NCBI RefSeq assembly: GCF_018413525.1
Contig: NZ_JAHCDD010000053.1
Location: 1 to 41,070 of the forward strand
From: Acidovorax sp. CCYZU-2555
GTDB taxonomy: Bacteria; Pseudomonadota; Gammaproteobacteria; Burkholderiales; Burkholderiaceae_C
DNA: 41,070 nucleotides
Direction of reading: 5' to 3'
Shown: piece by piece, positions 24,109-32,676 of the stretch
How the letters are laid out: each line of letters opens with the position of its first letter
Position numbering within the stretch: the stretch's first letter is position 1
Translations under genes and position numbers: made by a program
Notes under the pieces: generated by a model
The model's database searches: none
Told to the model about the DNA's origin: nothing
What the model saw: the letters and a program-made list of their open reading frames with translations, nothing else

Positions 24109-27100
24109 TCAGAGCGACGCGAGATCGACCAGCGCGATGCCGTCCTGCTCCACGCCTGTGATCCTGAGCCTGCGCCCCTGCCGGATGATTTCCTCGAACT
24201 CCTGCGCCGAGACCGGCTTGCTGAAGTAGTAGCCCTGGATTTCATCGCACTGGTGCGCGCGCAGCATGCGGCAATGCTCCTCGGTTTCCACGCCTTCCGC
24301 GATGACCTTGAGCCGCAGGTTGTGCGCCAGCGTGATGACGGCGCGCACTATGGTTTCGTCGTCCACCTTGTCGAGCATGTTCTGCACGAAGGACTGATCG
24401 ATCTTCAAGGTGTCGACGTGAAAGTTCTTCAGATAGCTCAGGTTGGAATAGCCGGTGCCGAAATCATCGATCGACAGCTTGACGCCCGCGGCCTTGAGCC
24501 GGTCGAAGTTCGCGGTCATGCGTTCCACATCCTGGGCAATCAGGCTTTCGGTCAGCTCCAGCTCCAGCAGATCGGGCGCCAGCCCGGTTTCCTCGAGCAT
24601 GTCGAGTGCCCAGACCGACAGGTCCTGCTGCAGCAACTGGCCGGCGGAAATGTTCACCGCCACCGGAATGCGCGGAAAGCCCGCGTCCGACCACAATTTG
24701 GCCTGGGTGCAGGCCGTGCGCAGCACCCAGTCGCTGATCGGCACGATCAAGCCCGACTCTTCGGCCACGGGAATGAACTTGCCCGGAGGAATGATCCCGA
24801 GCTGTGGATGGTGCCAGCGCACCAGCGCCTCGCAGCCTATGATTTCGCCGCTGTGAAGGTTCACCTTGGGCTGATAGGCCAGGCGCAGCTGTCCCGCGGC
24901 CGGTGCCAGGCGCAACAGCGTTTCCAGGTTGACGCGCTCCTGCATCTGCTCGTCCATTTCGGGATCGAAGCTGGCGTAGGTGTTGCGGCCGCTGTGCTTG
25001 GCGCGGTACATCGCCTGATCGGCGTGCTTTATCAGCGTCTCCGAGTCCAGGCCATCCTGGGGAAATGAGCTCACGCCGACGCTGACCGAGAGGTGAATTT
25101 CGCGCCCTTGCAGCAGCAGCGGCGGGCGGATGCAGGCAATGATGTCCTGCGCGATCGCATGCGCCTGACTGACGCCATCCAGGTCGTCGAGAAGGATCAG
25201 GAATTCATCGCCGCCGTGGCGCGCCACGGTGTGGCCGTCGGCCAGCGTCGCCACCAGCCGCGCGCTGATGGCCTTGATGACTTCATCGCCGAACGGATGA
25301 CCGTAGGCATCGTTGACCACCTTGAAACGGTCCAGGTCGAGCAGCAGCACCGCAATCGTCCGGCCGGAGATTTTCGCCTGCGCTATCAAGCGCTTGAGTC
25401 TTTCCTGCAGCAGGTGGCGGTTGGGCAGATCGGTGAGCGCGTCGTGCGTTGCCAGATGGCGCAGGCGCCGCTCCGCGCGCTTGCGCTGCGAAATGTCGCT
25501 GCCCAGGCCCACGAAGCCGCGCACGCCCTCGTGCACGAAACGCACGCCGGTGAACAGGCACGGCACGCGTTTGCCCCCGGGCAATGCGTAGCTGGCTTCA
25601 AAGTGGGCCATGCCGTTGGCCAGCACTTCGGCAATCTTTGCCGCGGTGCGCGCTTGTTCATCGACGGGCATCAGCCGCGTCAGCTCTATGCCCGCCAATT
25701 GCTCGGCGCTCATTCCGGTCATGCGTTCGAAATTGCGGTTCCAGCGCTGCAGGCGCCCATTCTCATCGCAGTGGTAGAAGACGCCGGGCAGGCTGTTGAG
25801 CACGGCATCGCCGTAGTCTCGTTCCTGGAGCAGACGCCGCTTGGCCTGCTGGCGCGTCGACACATCGTTGATGATCAAGGTGTGGATCAATTGGCCTTTT
25901 TGATGGGTCACGACGCTGCGCATCTCGGCATCGAAGATGCCGGCGGCACCTTCGAGCGGGTGCAGGCATGCCTCCTTGGCGGCAAGAATGCCCTGCCAAC
26001 TCAAAGGTCCTGCGGGAGTGACGATCACCTCATGAAGGGCACGCCCGAGCGCCTGCTGCCGGCCGCAACCGAACAGCCGCTCGGCACCGCCATTCCATTC
26101 GATGATGCGGTCGCTGGCATCGAAGCTGACAATCGCCGTTTCCGTGGCTTCGAAAATTCCGCCTTTCAGCGCCAGCGCCGCGACCTGCTGCTCCTTGGAC
26201 TCCAGCAGCTCCAAGGTCTGCGCGGCCAGTTGCGTTTCGCGCAAGCGTATGGCGGTCGCCATGCGCACCAGTGCCTCGCCCAGGCGCTGCGTTTCCTTGT
26301 ATTGACCAAAGGACGGCGCAAGCACCAGCGCCTGCGCCGTACCAGATTCACCCGCGCGCTCCACGCTTTGCTCCAGCTCGGCCAGCGGCCGGCCGATCTG
26401 GCGCGCCATCCGCGCCGCGACCAGCATCAATCCCAGCGCCATGACCACCGCCATGCCGGCCATTTGGTACAGCTGGTGGTGCAGCGGCGCATTGATCAGA
26501 TGCGCCGGCCGGGTGGCGATCACCGTCCATTGCCGCCCGCCCTTGAGCTCCATCGTCCGGGTCGCCGCCCAATGATCCGACTCGGACCAGCGCAGCTTGC
26601 GGACTTCGGCGCTGCCCTGATTCAACGCCGCAGCCAATGCCTCTGGAACGTCCAGCGGCTCGGTGGCCATGCCTGCGCCGCCGATCAGCCGGGGCGTCTC
26701 GCCGCGCTCGACAATCTGCAGTTGCACCCCATATTCCGCGGCCAGCGAGCCCAGAAAGCGGTTGAGCGCTGGCAGATCGAAGTCGACATCGAGCACGCCG
26801 AGCAACTGACCTTGGGGATCACGCAAGGCCTTGACGTAGCTGAACCCCCAAAGCGGCGTGCTGTCGGCGTTGTGCAATATCCATCGATAGGAAGGCAGCC
26901 ATACGCCCTCTTCCGGCCCCTCCAGCGCCGCCTGGTAGAAAGGCCTGCGCCTGGCGTCATATCCGCCCGTGGGCTGCTTCCCGTGCGGCGCAAAACCCTT
27001 GTCTGTCAGCAGAAAGTTCTGCGTGAGCGCATTGCCGGGCCGTGATCCCGGATGCAGCCACAACAGGATGCGACCGTCCGCAGTGCGCTCCAGGTTGCCA

Positions 27101-27453
27101 TACTCGCCGTACTTGGCCAGCACCAGCCCGAGATAGCTCAACTCGGGTCGCTGCTCGAATGCCGCCAGCGCCTTCTCCAGCGCGGGTCGCAGCGCCGCTG
27201 CGTCGGTGGACGCTTCCGAGGTGCGGGCAATGCGCTCCACGGAGGCGGCCGTCATCTCGGTTGCGTTGATCAGCATGCGCAGCCGCTCGACGGATCGATC
27301 CAGCGAATGCAGCAGGTCGTGCCGCGCATCTTCCTGGGTGTTGGAGATCGCCAGCCATGCGGTGCACGCGAGCGATACAACGCTCACCACCAGCACGAGC
27401 TTGGCAACGTTTCGCACCAAGGCTTGAAAGAATGATCCAACGGGCTTTTGCAT
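24109..27453 (-). CDS. Membrane sensor with dCache, HAMP, two PAS, GGDEF and EAL domains (c-di-GMP synthesis/breakdown)
   Basis: A 1114-residue inner-membrane protein. A transmembrane segment lies at about 18-36, then a periplasmic dCache-type sensor at 40-325 (YDARRRPFYQAALEGPEEGV), a second transmembrane segment at 330-348, a HAMP-like linker at 350-405, and PAS domains at about 430-540 and 545-660. The GGDEF domain has an intact GGDEF at 747-751; residues 738-741 read ADGH, so the RxxD inhibitory site is absent. The EAL domain has all main catalytic motifs: EALVRW (875-880), DDFGTGYSNL (996-1005), KIDQ (1017-1020) and EGVETEEH (1053-1060). It should therefore be able both to make and to degrade c-di-GMP. 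The ribosome-binding site is weak. It stands alone between two iron modules; a link to the adhesin locus is inference. Confidence 0.93.
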   Translation of the reverse strand: MQKPVGSFFQALVRNVAKLVLVVSVVSLACTAWLAISNTQEDARHDLLHSLDRSVERLRMLINATEMTAASVERIARTSEASTDAAALRPALEKALAAFEQRPELSYLGLVLAKYGEYGNLERTADGRILLWLHPGSRPGNALTQNFLLTDKGFAPHGKQPTGGYDARRRPFYQAALEGPEEGVWLPSYRWILHNADSTPLWGFSYVKALRDPQGQLLGVLDVDFDLPALNRFLGSLAAEYGVQLQIVERGETPRLIGGAGMATEPLDVPEALAAALNQGSAEVRKLRWSESDHWAATRTMELKGGRQWTVIATRPAHLINAPLHHQLYQMAGMAVVMALGLMLVAARMARQIGRPLAELEQSVERAGESGTAQALVLAPSFGQYKETQRLGEALVRMATAIRLRETQLAAQTLELLESKEQQVAALALKGGIFEATETAIVSFDASDRIIEWNGGAERLFGCGRQQALGRALHEVIVTPAGPLSWQGILAAKEACLHPLEGAAGIFDAEMRSVVTHQKGQLIHTLIINDVSTRQQAKRRLLQERDYGDAVLNSLPGVFYHCDENGRLQRWNRNFERMTGMSAEQLAGIELTRLMPVDEQARTAAKIAEVLANGMAHFEASYALPGGKRVPCLFTGVRFVHEGVRGFVGLGSDISQRKRAERRLRHLATHDALTDLPNRHLLQERLKRLIAQAKISGRTIAVLLLDLDRFKVVNDAYGHPFGDEVIKAISARLVATLADGHTVARHGGDEFLILLDDLDGVSQAHAIAQDIIACIRPPLLLQGREIHLSVSVGVSSFPQDGLDSETLIKHADQAMYRAKHSGRNTYASFDPEMDEQMQERVNLETLLRLAPAAGQLRLAYQPKVNLHSGEIIGCEALVRWHHPQLGIIPPGKFIPVAEESGLIVPISDWVLRTACTQAKLWSDAGFPRIPVAVNISAGQLLQQDLSVWALDMLEETGLAPDLLELELTESLIAQDVERMTANFDRLKAAGVKLSIDDFGTGYSNLSYLKNFHVDTLKIDQSFVQNMLDKVDDETIVRAVITLAHNLRLKVIAEGVETEEHCRMLRAHQCDEIQGYYFSKPVSAQEFEEIIRQGRRLRITGVEQDGIALVDLASL

Positions 27454-27478
27454 TGTTCTTTGAAGAAAGACCCAACAT

Positions 27479-27497
27479 GCAATGGATTCTCATTCAT
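27479..27497. promoter_or_regulatory. Weak Fur-like site upstream of the GGDEF-EAL gene
   Basis: GCAATGGATTCTCATTCAT matches the Fur 19-mer at about 10 positions, including the GATNCTCATT core seen in many natural sites. It lies 25 bp upstream of the GGDEF-EAL start and within the divergent region shared with the extensin-like gene. Confidence 0.3.
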
Positions 27498-27622
27498 TTA
27501 GCACAATTGTTACAAGCGTTTACTTCAAGATGTGCCATCCATACAGTAGCGGCCTTGTCGACATCAGAGGGCAGGCCCATGAAAAAATAAATCGGGAGAG
27601 ACCGGCTGTAGGATCGGGCCGC

Positions 27623-28351
27623 ATGCTGCGCCGCGCCGGCGCTGCATCGCGGATGATGGGGCGGATGAAATTTGTTGCCGCCTTGTTGCTTTTCCTGGGA
27701 ATCGGTTTTTGGTCACACGGCCGCTACTGGACGCTGCCAGACCACCTCAACCCCTGGGCGCCGCTGGCCTATGAAGCCGCACCCGACTGGCTCACGCACC
27801 TCAAACTGCAGCGCTTCAAGTCCGAACCCGCGGCCTGCCAGGCATTCATGTCCAGCACGCCCTGGCGCTTCGAGGCCGTTCCCGACCGCGAGACCGGCCC
27901 GGACTGCGGCTTTCGCAACGCCATCCAGGTGCGCCAGACATCGGTGGCCGTGGGCGCGCAATTCACCTTGAGCTGCCCGGCCGCCGCGTCACTGGCCCTG
28001 TGGGAGCGCCATGTGCTGCAGCCCGCGGCGCAGGCAGCGCTGGGCACCGAAGTGCGCCGGCTCGAGCACCTGGGCAGCTACGCCTGCCGCAATGTGTATG
28101 GAAGAGAAGCCGGCAGCCGCAGCCAGCACGCGACCGCCGACGCGCTCGACATCGCGGGCTTTGTGCTCGCCGACGGCCGGCGCATCAGCGTACTGCGCCA
28201 ATGGAGCGGCGACGCTGCGGCCGCCACCTTCCTGCGCGCAGTGCACCAGGGCGCCTGCGGCCTGTTCGACGGCGCGCTGGGCCCCGACTACAACCAGGCG
28301 CACGCCGACCACTTCCATTTCGACAGCGGGCCGTATCGCGTCTGCCGATAG
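27623..28351 (+). CDS. Extensin-like family protein, membrane-anchored, with M15-peptidase-type metal motifs
   Basis: The only convincing plus-strand gene. I chose the ATG at 27623 (242 residues) because AGGA lies 9 nt upstream; ATGs at 27653 and 27665 are alternatives. The N-terminus is basic and followed by a hydrophobic segment (FVAALLLFLGIGFW), giving a membrane anchor or uncleaved signal. The rest matches the extensin-like C-terminal family: four or more conserved Cys, SQHATADALDIAGFVLADGR and DYNQAHADHFHFDSGPY. These correspond to the SxHxxxxAxD and HxH metal-binding motifs of M15 D,D-/L,D-carboxypeptidases, suggesting a zinc peptidase acting on peptidoglycan; activity is inferred. It converges on receptor 3 with a 6-bp gap. 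Confidence 0.85.
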   Translation: MLRRAGAASRMMGRMKFVAALLLFLGIGFWSHGRYWTLPDHLNPWAPLAYEAAPDWLTHLKLQRFKSEPAACQAFMSSTPWRFEAVPDRETGPDCGFRNAIQVRQTSVAVGAQFTLSCPAAASLALWERHVLQPAAQAALGTEVRRLEHLGSYACRNVYGREAGSRSQHATADALDIAGFVLADGRRISVLRQWSGDAAAATFLRAVHQGACGLFDGALGPDYNQAHADHFHFDSGPYRVCR

Positions 28352-28357
28352 CCGGCG

Positions 28358-30730
28358 TCAGTACTTATAGGACAGCGTGGCCAGCACGTTGCGCGGCTCG
28401 CCGAAGTGGTTCTGGCGCGAGCCGCCCTGCACACGCTCCCAATACTTGCGGTCAAACAGGTTGTTGACCGTGACCGTGAGCCTGGTCCTGGGGTTGATCT
28501 GGTAACCGCCCTGCAAGGCAAAGACGGCCATGCCGCCGGAAGTCCAGCGCACGGCGCCGCTTTCGGCATAGATTGCGCTGCGCAGGCGCGCACCCGCGCC
28601 CACGCTCCAGCCGCCGTCCAAACGCCAGTCGCTCCACAGCGAGAACAGGTGGCGCGGGTAGAACGTGGTGAACGCCTTGCCCTGCATGTCGGGCTCTGCC
28701 TCCAGATACTTGGTCGTGTTGTAGCCATAGCCCGCGGTGAGATTCCAGCGCGGCGAGAGGCGGCCGGTGACTTCCGCTTCCAGGCCCTGGCTGCGCACCT
28801 TGCCGGCGGCAATGGACGCATCGGGGAAGTCGGGGTCCATCATCGCGCGGTTCACGTCCTCGATGCGATAGACGCTGAAGCTGCTCTGCAGCCGGCCGTC
28901 CAGGTGTTCGCCCTTGAATCCGGCCTCGATCTGGTTGCCCTTGCGCGGCTCCAGGTAGGCGTCGCTGCGGTCGCGCGATGTCTGCGGGTTGAAGATGCTG
29001 CTGTAGCTGCCGTAGACCGACCACTGCGGAGTGAGTTCATAGATTGCCCCGGCATAGGGCACGACCTTGCCGTTGATCTCGCTGTCGTTGGCACGGTCCA
29101 GCAGATTGCGGTTCTCGTACCATGTGGCGCGCGCACCCGCGAGCAGCACCAGCGATTGCCAGGGACGGATGCGCGCCTGGCCGAAAATCGCCTGCTGGCG
29201 GGTATCGGTCTTTCCGGTGGTCGCCAGCGTTTCGTCATGCCAAGGCACGTCGGGGTTGGGCGCGAACACGTTCTGCACGAAGTCGTTGCGGCCGTACGTA
29301 GGCGCGTTGTAGGCGTTCTCCCAGCGCAAGCGCTGGTAGCTCGCACCGAGCACAAACTCCTGCGGCAAGCCCCTCCATTGCGTGGGCAGCGTAAGAACGC
29401 CCTGGAGGTTGGTTTCCTGTTCATCTATGGTGTCGAAATACGGGCGCACGGTGACGTTGCCCGAACTGGGATCGACCCGGCTGTTGACCCAGGTGGCCGT
29501 GCTCCATTTGGCACGGTCCAGGTAGCTGGCGCTGAGCACGGCCTTGCCGCCGCCGTCGAGCCGGTGCTCGAGTTCGGCGAAGCTGCGCTGAATGGTCTGG
29601 CCATTGAGACTCCACAGCGAACCCAGATAGGTGGAGCGCGCCACGTCAGGCAGGCCACCAGCGGCATAGGCCGGCAGCCCGTAGAACGGCCGGTAGCGCG
29701 TGCGCTGCGCGCTGTGGCCTACCGACAGCGTGGTGTCGGGGCCGAAGTCGTATTCGAGCGTGCCATAGAACAGCGGTTGGCGCGTGAACGTGTGGTCGGT
29801 GAAATAGTCGCGGTCCTGGTAGGCCGCGACCAGCCGCCCGCGCAGCCGGCCTTCGCTGTCGAGCGGGCCCGTCAGGTCGGCCTCGGCGTAGTAGTTGTCC
29901 CAGGTGCCGGCAGCAACCTTGGCATTGAAGCCGAAGGTGTTTTGCGCGCGCTTGCGCACGAAGTTGATGGTGCCGCCGGGATCGCCCGCGCCCTGCAGCA
30001 GCCCCGCCGGGCCGCGCCAGACTTCGATGCGATCCACCATCGCCAGACCGAAACTGCCTTCGATGAGTTGCGATGAAGACGAGATGCCGTCGGTCTGATA
30101 GCGGTCTATCGAGTAGCCGCGCGATTCGACCTGGAAGCGGCTGGTGCCGTAAGTCGTCACTTTCGATGCGGTCGAGTACCGCATCGCATCCTCGATGTTC
30201 AGAAAGTTCTGGTCGTCGATGCGCTGGCGGGTGATGACGCTGACCGAGTTCGGTGTTTCGCGCAATGAGTGCTCGCCCAGACCGATGGTGGTCGCACGCG
30301 TGGCGTATTCAGGCAGGCCTTCGGTGGTGGCGCGGCTTTCGGCCGAAGCGGCCGCGGCCACCGTCACGACCGGCAAACTCGCGGCGCCTGCAGCCGGGGG
30401 CGCGGCCTTGATGACGATCGCGTTGCCGACGGCCGCCGCCACCAGGCCGCTGCCCGACAGCAGGCGGTCCAGCGCCTGCTGGGGCGTCAGTTGGCCCGAC
30501 AGCGCGGGCGCCATCTTGCCGTCGACCAGCGCCGGCTGGACGATCAGTTGCTGGCGCGTCTGCAAGGCCCAGTCGCGCAGCGCCTGGCTCAGCGGCTGGG
30601 CGGCAATGTTGAACGTCACGGCGGCCGTCGGCAACGCAGCGCTGCTTTCCTGGGCATGCAGCGAAACTCCAGCAAGAGCCATTGCGGCCGCCAAGGCCAG
30701 TGGCAGGGGCCGCAGGGGGAAAAGAGGCAT
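28358..30730 (-). CDS. TonB-dependent siderophore receptor 3 with STN signalling domain
   Basis: A 790-residue outer-membrane receptor. Signal peptide (PLPLALAAAMALAGVSLHAQ), STN domain at about 38-110 (VTFNIAAQPLSQALRDWALQ), a TonB-box-like SLPVVTVAAA, the plug (RETPNSVSVITRQRIDDQNF; VESRGYSIDRYQTDGISSSS; EVWRGPAGLLQGAGDPGGTI) and a barrel ending NVLATLSYKY, with Tyr instead of the usual terminal Phe. The ribosome-binding region GGAGAATCCTG precedes the ATG. It is the last gene of module 3, with a 93-bp gap after the FecR gene that contains a promoter-like element also present before FecR3. Ligand unknown; the class is ferric siderophore. Confidence 0.95.
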   Translation of the reverse strand: MPLFPLRPLPLALAAAMALAGVSLHAQESSAALPTAAVTFNIAAQPLSQALRDWALQTRQQLIVQPALVDGKMAPALSGQLTPQQALDRLLSGSGLVAAAVGNAIVIKAAPPAAGAASLPVVTVAAAASAESRATTEGLPEYATRATTIGLGEHSLRETPNSVSVITRQRIDDQNFLNIEDAMRYSTASKVTTYGTSRFQVESRGYSIDRYQTDGISSSSQLIEGSFGLAMVDRIEVWRGPAGLLQGAGDPGGTINFVRKRAQNTFGFNAKVAAGTWDNYYAEADLTGPLDSEGRLRGRLVAAYQDRDYFTDHTFTRQPLFYGTLEYDFGPDTTLSVGHSAQRTRYRPFYGLPAYAAGGLPDVARSTYLGSLWSLNGQTIQRSFAELEHRLDGGGKAVLSASYLDRAKWSTATWVNSRVDPSSGNVTVRPYFDTIDEQETNLQGVLTLPTQWRGLPQEFVLGASYQRLRWENAYNAPTYGRNDFVQNVFAPNPDVPWHDETLATTGKTDTRQQAIFGQARIRPWQSLVLLAGARATWYENRNLLDRANDSEINGKVVPYAGAIYELTPQWSVYGSYSSIFNPQTSRDRSDAYLEPRKGNQIEAGFKGEHLDGRLQSSFSVYRIEDVNRAMMDPDFPDASIAAGKVRSQGLEAEVTGRLSPRWNLTAGYGYNTTKYLEAEPDMQGKAFTTFYPRHLFSLWSDWRLDGGWSVGAGARLRSAIYAESGAVRWTSGGMAVFALQGGYQINPRTRLTVTVNNLFDRKYWERVQGGSRQNHFGEPRNVLATLSYKY

Positions 30731-30752
30731 CAGGATTCTCCGAAAGTAAAAG

Positions 30753-30771
30753 CGAATGGTTCTTACTCATG
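30753..30771. promoter_or_regulatory. Weak Fur-like site before receptor 3
   Basis: GCGAATGGTTCTTACTCAT matches the Fur 19-mer at about 9 positions and lies 22 bp upstream of the receptor 3 start. It is only suggestive; direct Fur control of receptors that are also sigma-controlled does occur. Confidence 0.25.
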
Positions 30772-30786
30772 AAGACGGAGCTCGCG

Positions 30787-30812
30787 CCGGATACCCTAGC
30801 CCGATCGCAAAA
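30787..30812 (-). promoter_or_regulatory. Candidate ECF promoter of receptor 3 (copy 1 of a repeated element)
   Basis: On the minus strand, TTTTGCG is followed by GCTAGGGTATCCGG (10-bp core at 30787-30796). The same block, GCTGGGGTATCCGG preceded by TTTCGCG, occurs before FecR3. Two matching copies in front of two genes of one module suggest the promoter recognised by sigma factor 3. Confidence 0.4.
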
Positions 30813-30823
30813 TTTTCATGCGC

Positions 30824-31873
30824 TCAGCGCAGCAGGATTTCCTGGTCCTTGGCGCCACTGGCCTGCAGCCGCACCGGCAGCGATGAAGGCAGCACCTGCT
30901 GGAAAGTCGTGATGTCGAGCGGATCGAACACGCCCGTGACGCGCAGCGCGGCCACCGCGGGGTCGCGAATGACCAGCGGCACATCGCGGTAGCGGCCCAG
31001 CTCGGCCAGAGCCTGGTCCAGCCGCATGCCGTCGAAAATCACGCGCTGGTTGCGCCAGGGCGCGACATCGGCGGCTGCAACAGGCCTGACCGTGCCCGGC
31101 ACGCCGGCGCCATCGCTGACCACCTGCTGCCCGGCCGACAGCATGGCCGCGTCCTGGGCGTCAGCGCGCGCCACGCGCACGCGGCCCTCTTCCACGGCCA
31201 CGCGCACGCCATCCTGCCCGGCGATCTCCGGCGTATAGCGCACGGAAAAACGCGTGCCGACGACGGTCACGCGCGTGTGCCCCGCCAGCACATCAAAAGG
31301 CTGCTCGGGGTTGGCCGACACGGTGAACAGCGCCTGGCCTTCGAGCAACCGGACTTCGCGGCGCTGGCGGTAATAGCGCACTTCGACACGCGTCGCGGTG
31401 TCCAGGCGCAGCCGCGTGCCGTCGGGCAGCATCGCTTCGCGCTGCTGGCCGCGCTGCGAGGCCAGCGACTGGGTGTAGGTCGGCGTCGCCTGCCATGCCA
31501 GAAAGCCTGCGCCGCCCGTGACAGCCACCACGGCCGCGGCCAGCGCCGGCGCCAGAATGCGGCGGCGTGCAGGGTTGTGCGCTGGCGCAGCCGCGCGCGC
31601 CCTGCCCGCTGCGCTGGCTGCGGCCATCGCCTGGTCATAGGCCAGGTTGCGCTGCAGCAGCGCTTTCATTTCGGCCGGGATGGCATCGAAGCCCGCCCAT
31701 TCGGCCTGCCAACTCTCGAAGGCCTTGCCGTTTGCGGGATCCGCGGCCAGCCAGGCCTGAAAGCGCTGCTCCTCCTGCGCGTCCAGGCCCTGGTCGCGCC
31801 GACGCACGAACCATTCCAGCGCTTGATCGCGCGCTGGCGAACCATTGACGTCAGGTGATGGAAGTGGGCTCAT
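30824..31873 (-). CDS. FecR-family anti-sigma factor/sigma regulator, module 3
   Basis: A 349-residue inner-membrane regulator. The N-terminal anti-sigma domain (ARDQALEWFVRRRDQGLDAQ; RFQAWLAADPANGKAFESWQ) is followed by a basic stretch and a transmembrane segment at about 108-128 (LAPALAAAVVAVTGGAGFLAW). The FecR domain shows QREAMLPDGTRLRLDTATRV and GTRFSVRYTPEIAGQDGVRV. The C-terminal part, RVIFDGMRLDQALAELGRYR and ALRVTGVFDPLDITTFQQVL, is STN-like. In this module the regulator is separated from its sigma gene by 75 bp, unlike modules 1 and 2, and that gap holds its own promoter-like element. Confidence 0.93.
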   Translation of the reverse strand: MSPLPSPDVNGSPARDQALEWFVRRRDQGLDAQEEQRFQAWLAADPANGKAFESWQAEWAGFDAIPAEMKALLQRNLAYDQAMAAASAAGRARAAAPAHNPARRRILAPALAAAVVAVTGGAGFLAWQATPTYTQSLASQRGQQREAMLPDGTRLRLDTATRVEVRYYRQRREVRLLEGQALFTVSANPEQPFDVLAGHTRVTVVGTRFSVRYTPEIAGQDGVRVAVEEGRVRVARADAQDAAMLSAGQQVVSDGAGVPGTVRPVAAADVAPWRNQRVIFDGMRLDQALAELGRYRDVPLVIRDPAVAALRVTGVFDPLDITTFQQVLPSSLPVRLQASGAKDQEILLR

Positions 31874-31910
31874 GGAAGGAATGCTCTTATAGGGGTAGAC
31901 GCGCGAAAGA

Positions 31911-31940
31911 CCGGATACCCCAGCTTGCCTGCGCGAAACG
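31911..31940 (-). promoter_or_regulatory. Candidate ECF promoter of FecR3 (copy 2 of a repeated element)
   Basis: Minus-strand TTTCGCG followed by GCTGGGGTATCCGG (core at 31911-31920) lies in the 75-bp gap between the sigma and FecR genes. It nearly repeats the element before receptor 3. It would allow the regulator to be boosted by its own sigma factor independently of the sigma gene. Confidence 0.4.
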
Positions 31941-31948
31941 CAAGCGGC

Positions 31949-32488
31949 TCAATCATGCCTGGACCGATGCAGTTTCCTGCGCACTGCGGCAGGCTCGGCA
32001 TCGCCGCCGATACGGCTGCGCTCGCAGGCATCGAGCGCGTGCTTGATGTGCTGCTCGACGGCCTTGACCGAAATTCCCATGCGCAGCGCGACCTCGGGAT
32101 ACGTCAGGCCTTCGAAGCGGTTGAGCATGAACGCCTCGCGGCAGCGCAGCGGAAGCTGGTCGATGGCCGCGACCAGCGCCAGCACGCCCTGCTGCGACGC
32201 CAGCGCCTTGTCGGGCTCGAGTGCCACAGGGCCCGCGGCATCGTCCGCGCCGTCGTCCGCCGAGGGCATTTCCACCCCCTCGCGCACGCTCGCATGGCGG
32301 TGGTGATCAATGACGAGATTGCGCGCCGTCTGGTAGAGCAAGGCACGCCCGTCATTGACGGCCATGCCCGACGCCTGGGCCGCATAGATGCGCGTATACG
32401 CCTCCTGCGTCAGGTCGGCCGCGACGCTGCGGTCGGCCACCTTGCGCGACAGGAAGTTCAGCAGTTCTCGGTAATAGCGCTCAAGCAC
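31949..32488 (-). CDS. FecI-like ECF sigma factor, module 3
   Basis: The protein has 179 residues from the GTG at 32488, which puts the start directly before region 2 (VLERYYRELLNFLSRKVADR) as in FecI proteins. The frame extends to 32641, but that N-terminus is unlike the family and overlaps the probable operator. Region 2 contains SVAADLTQEAYTRIYAAQ and LLYQTARNLVIDHHRHASVR; region 4 contains IDQLPLRCREAFMLNRFEGL and TYPEVALRMGISVKAVEQHI, close to the FecI consensus. Upstream lies a Fur-like symmetric site. Likely targets are FecR3 and receptor 3. Confidence 0.92.
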   Translation of the reverse strand: MLERYYRELLNFLSRKVADRSVAADLTQEAYTRIYAAQASGMAVNDGRALLYQTARNLVIDHHRHASVREGVEMPSADDGADDAAGPVALEPDKALASQQGVLALVAAIDQLPLRCREAFMLNRFEGLTYPEVALRMGISVKAVEQHIKHALDACERSRIGGDAEPAAVRRKLHRSRHD

Positions 32489-32564
32489 GGATCGAACCCA
32501 TAGCCCGCGCGGTGGCCAAGGCAGACGGTGGCGGGAGGTGACTGGAATCGCAGGATTATAGGAT

Positions 32565-32583
32565 GCAAATGCGAATTGATCGC
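32565..32583. promoter_or_regulatory. Candidate Fur site or symmetric operator upstream of sigma factor 3
   Basis: GCAAATGCGAATTGATCGC matches the Fur 19-mer at about 10 positions. It overlaps a perfect inverted repeat, GAATTG-ATCG-CAATTC (32573-32588). It lies 77-95 bp before the GTG start, in an AT-richer stretch. Confidence 0.4.
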
Positions 32584-32676
32584 AATTCCGCGATTCACAT
32601 TCAGGGCTGCCAGACGCACTGCCCCGTGCCCCTAACATCACGGCCGCGGGCTACCTGCCGACCGTGATGCCCGCGT

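Noticed and set aside
24109..27453. GGDEF-EAL protein as the LapD receptor for the adhesin system
   Set aside because: LapD has degenerate GGDEF and EAL motifs and a different periplasmic domain; this protein has intact catalytic motifs, a dCache-type sensor and two PAS domains, and no LapG gene adjoins it.
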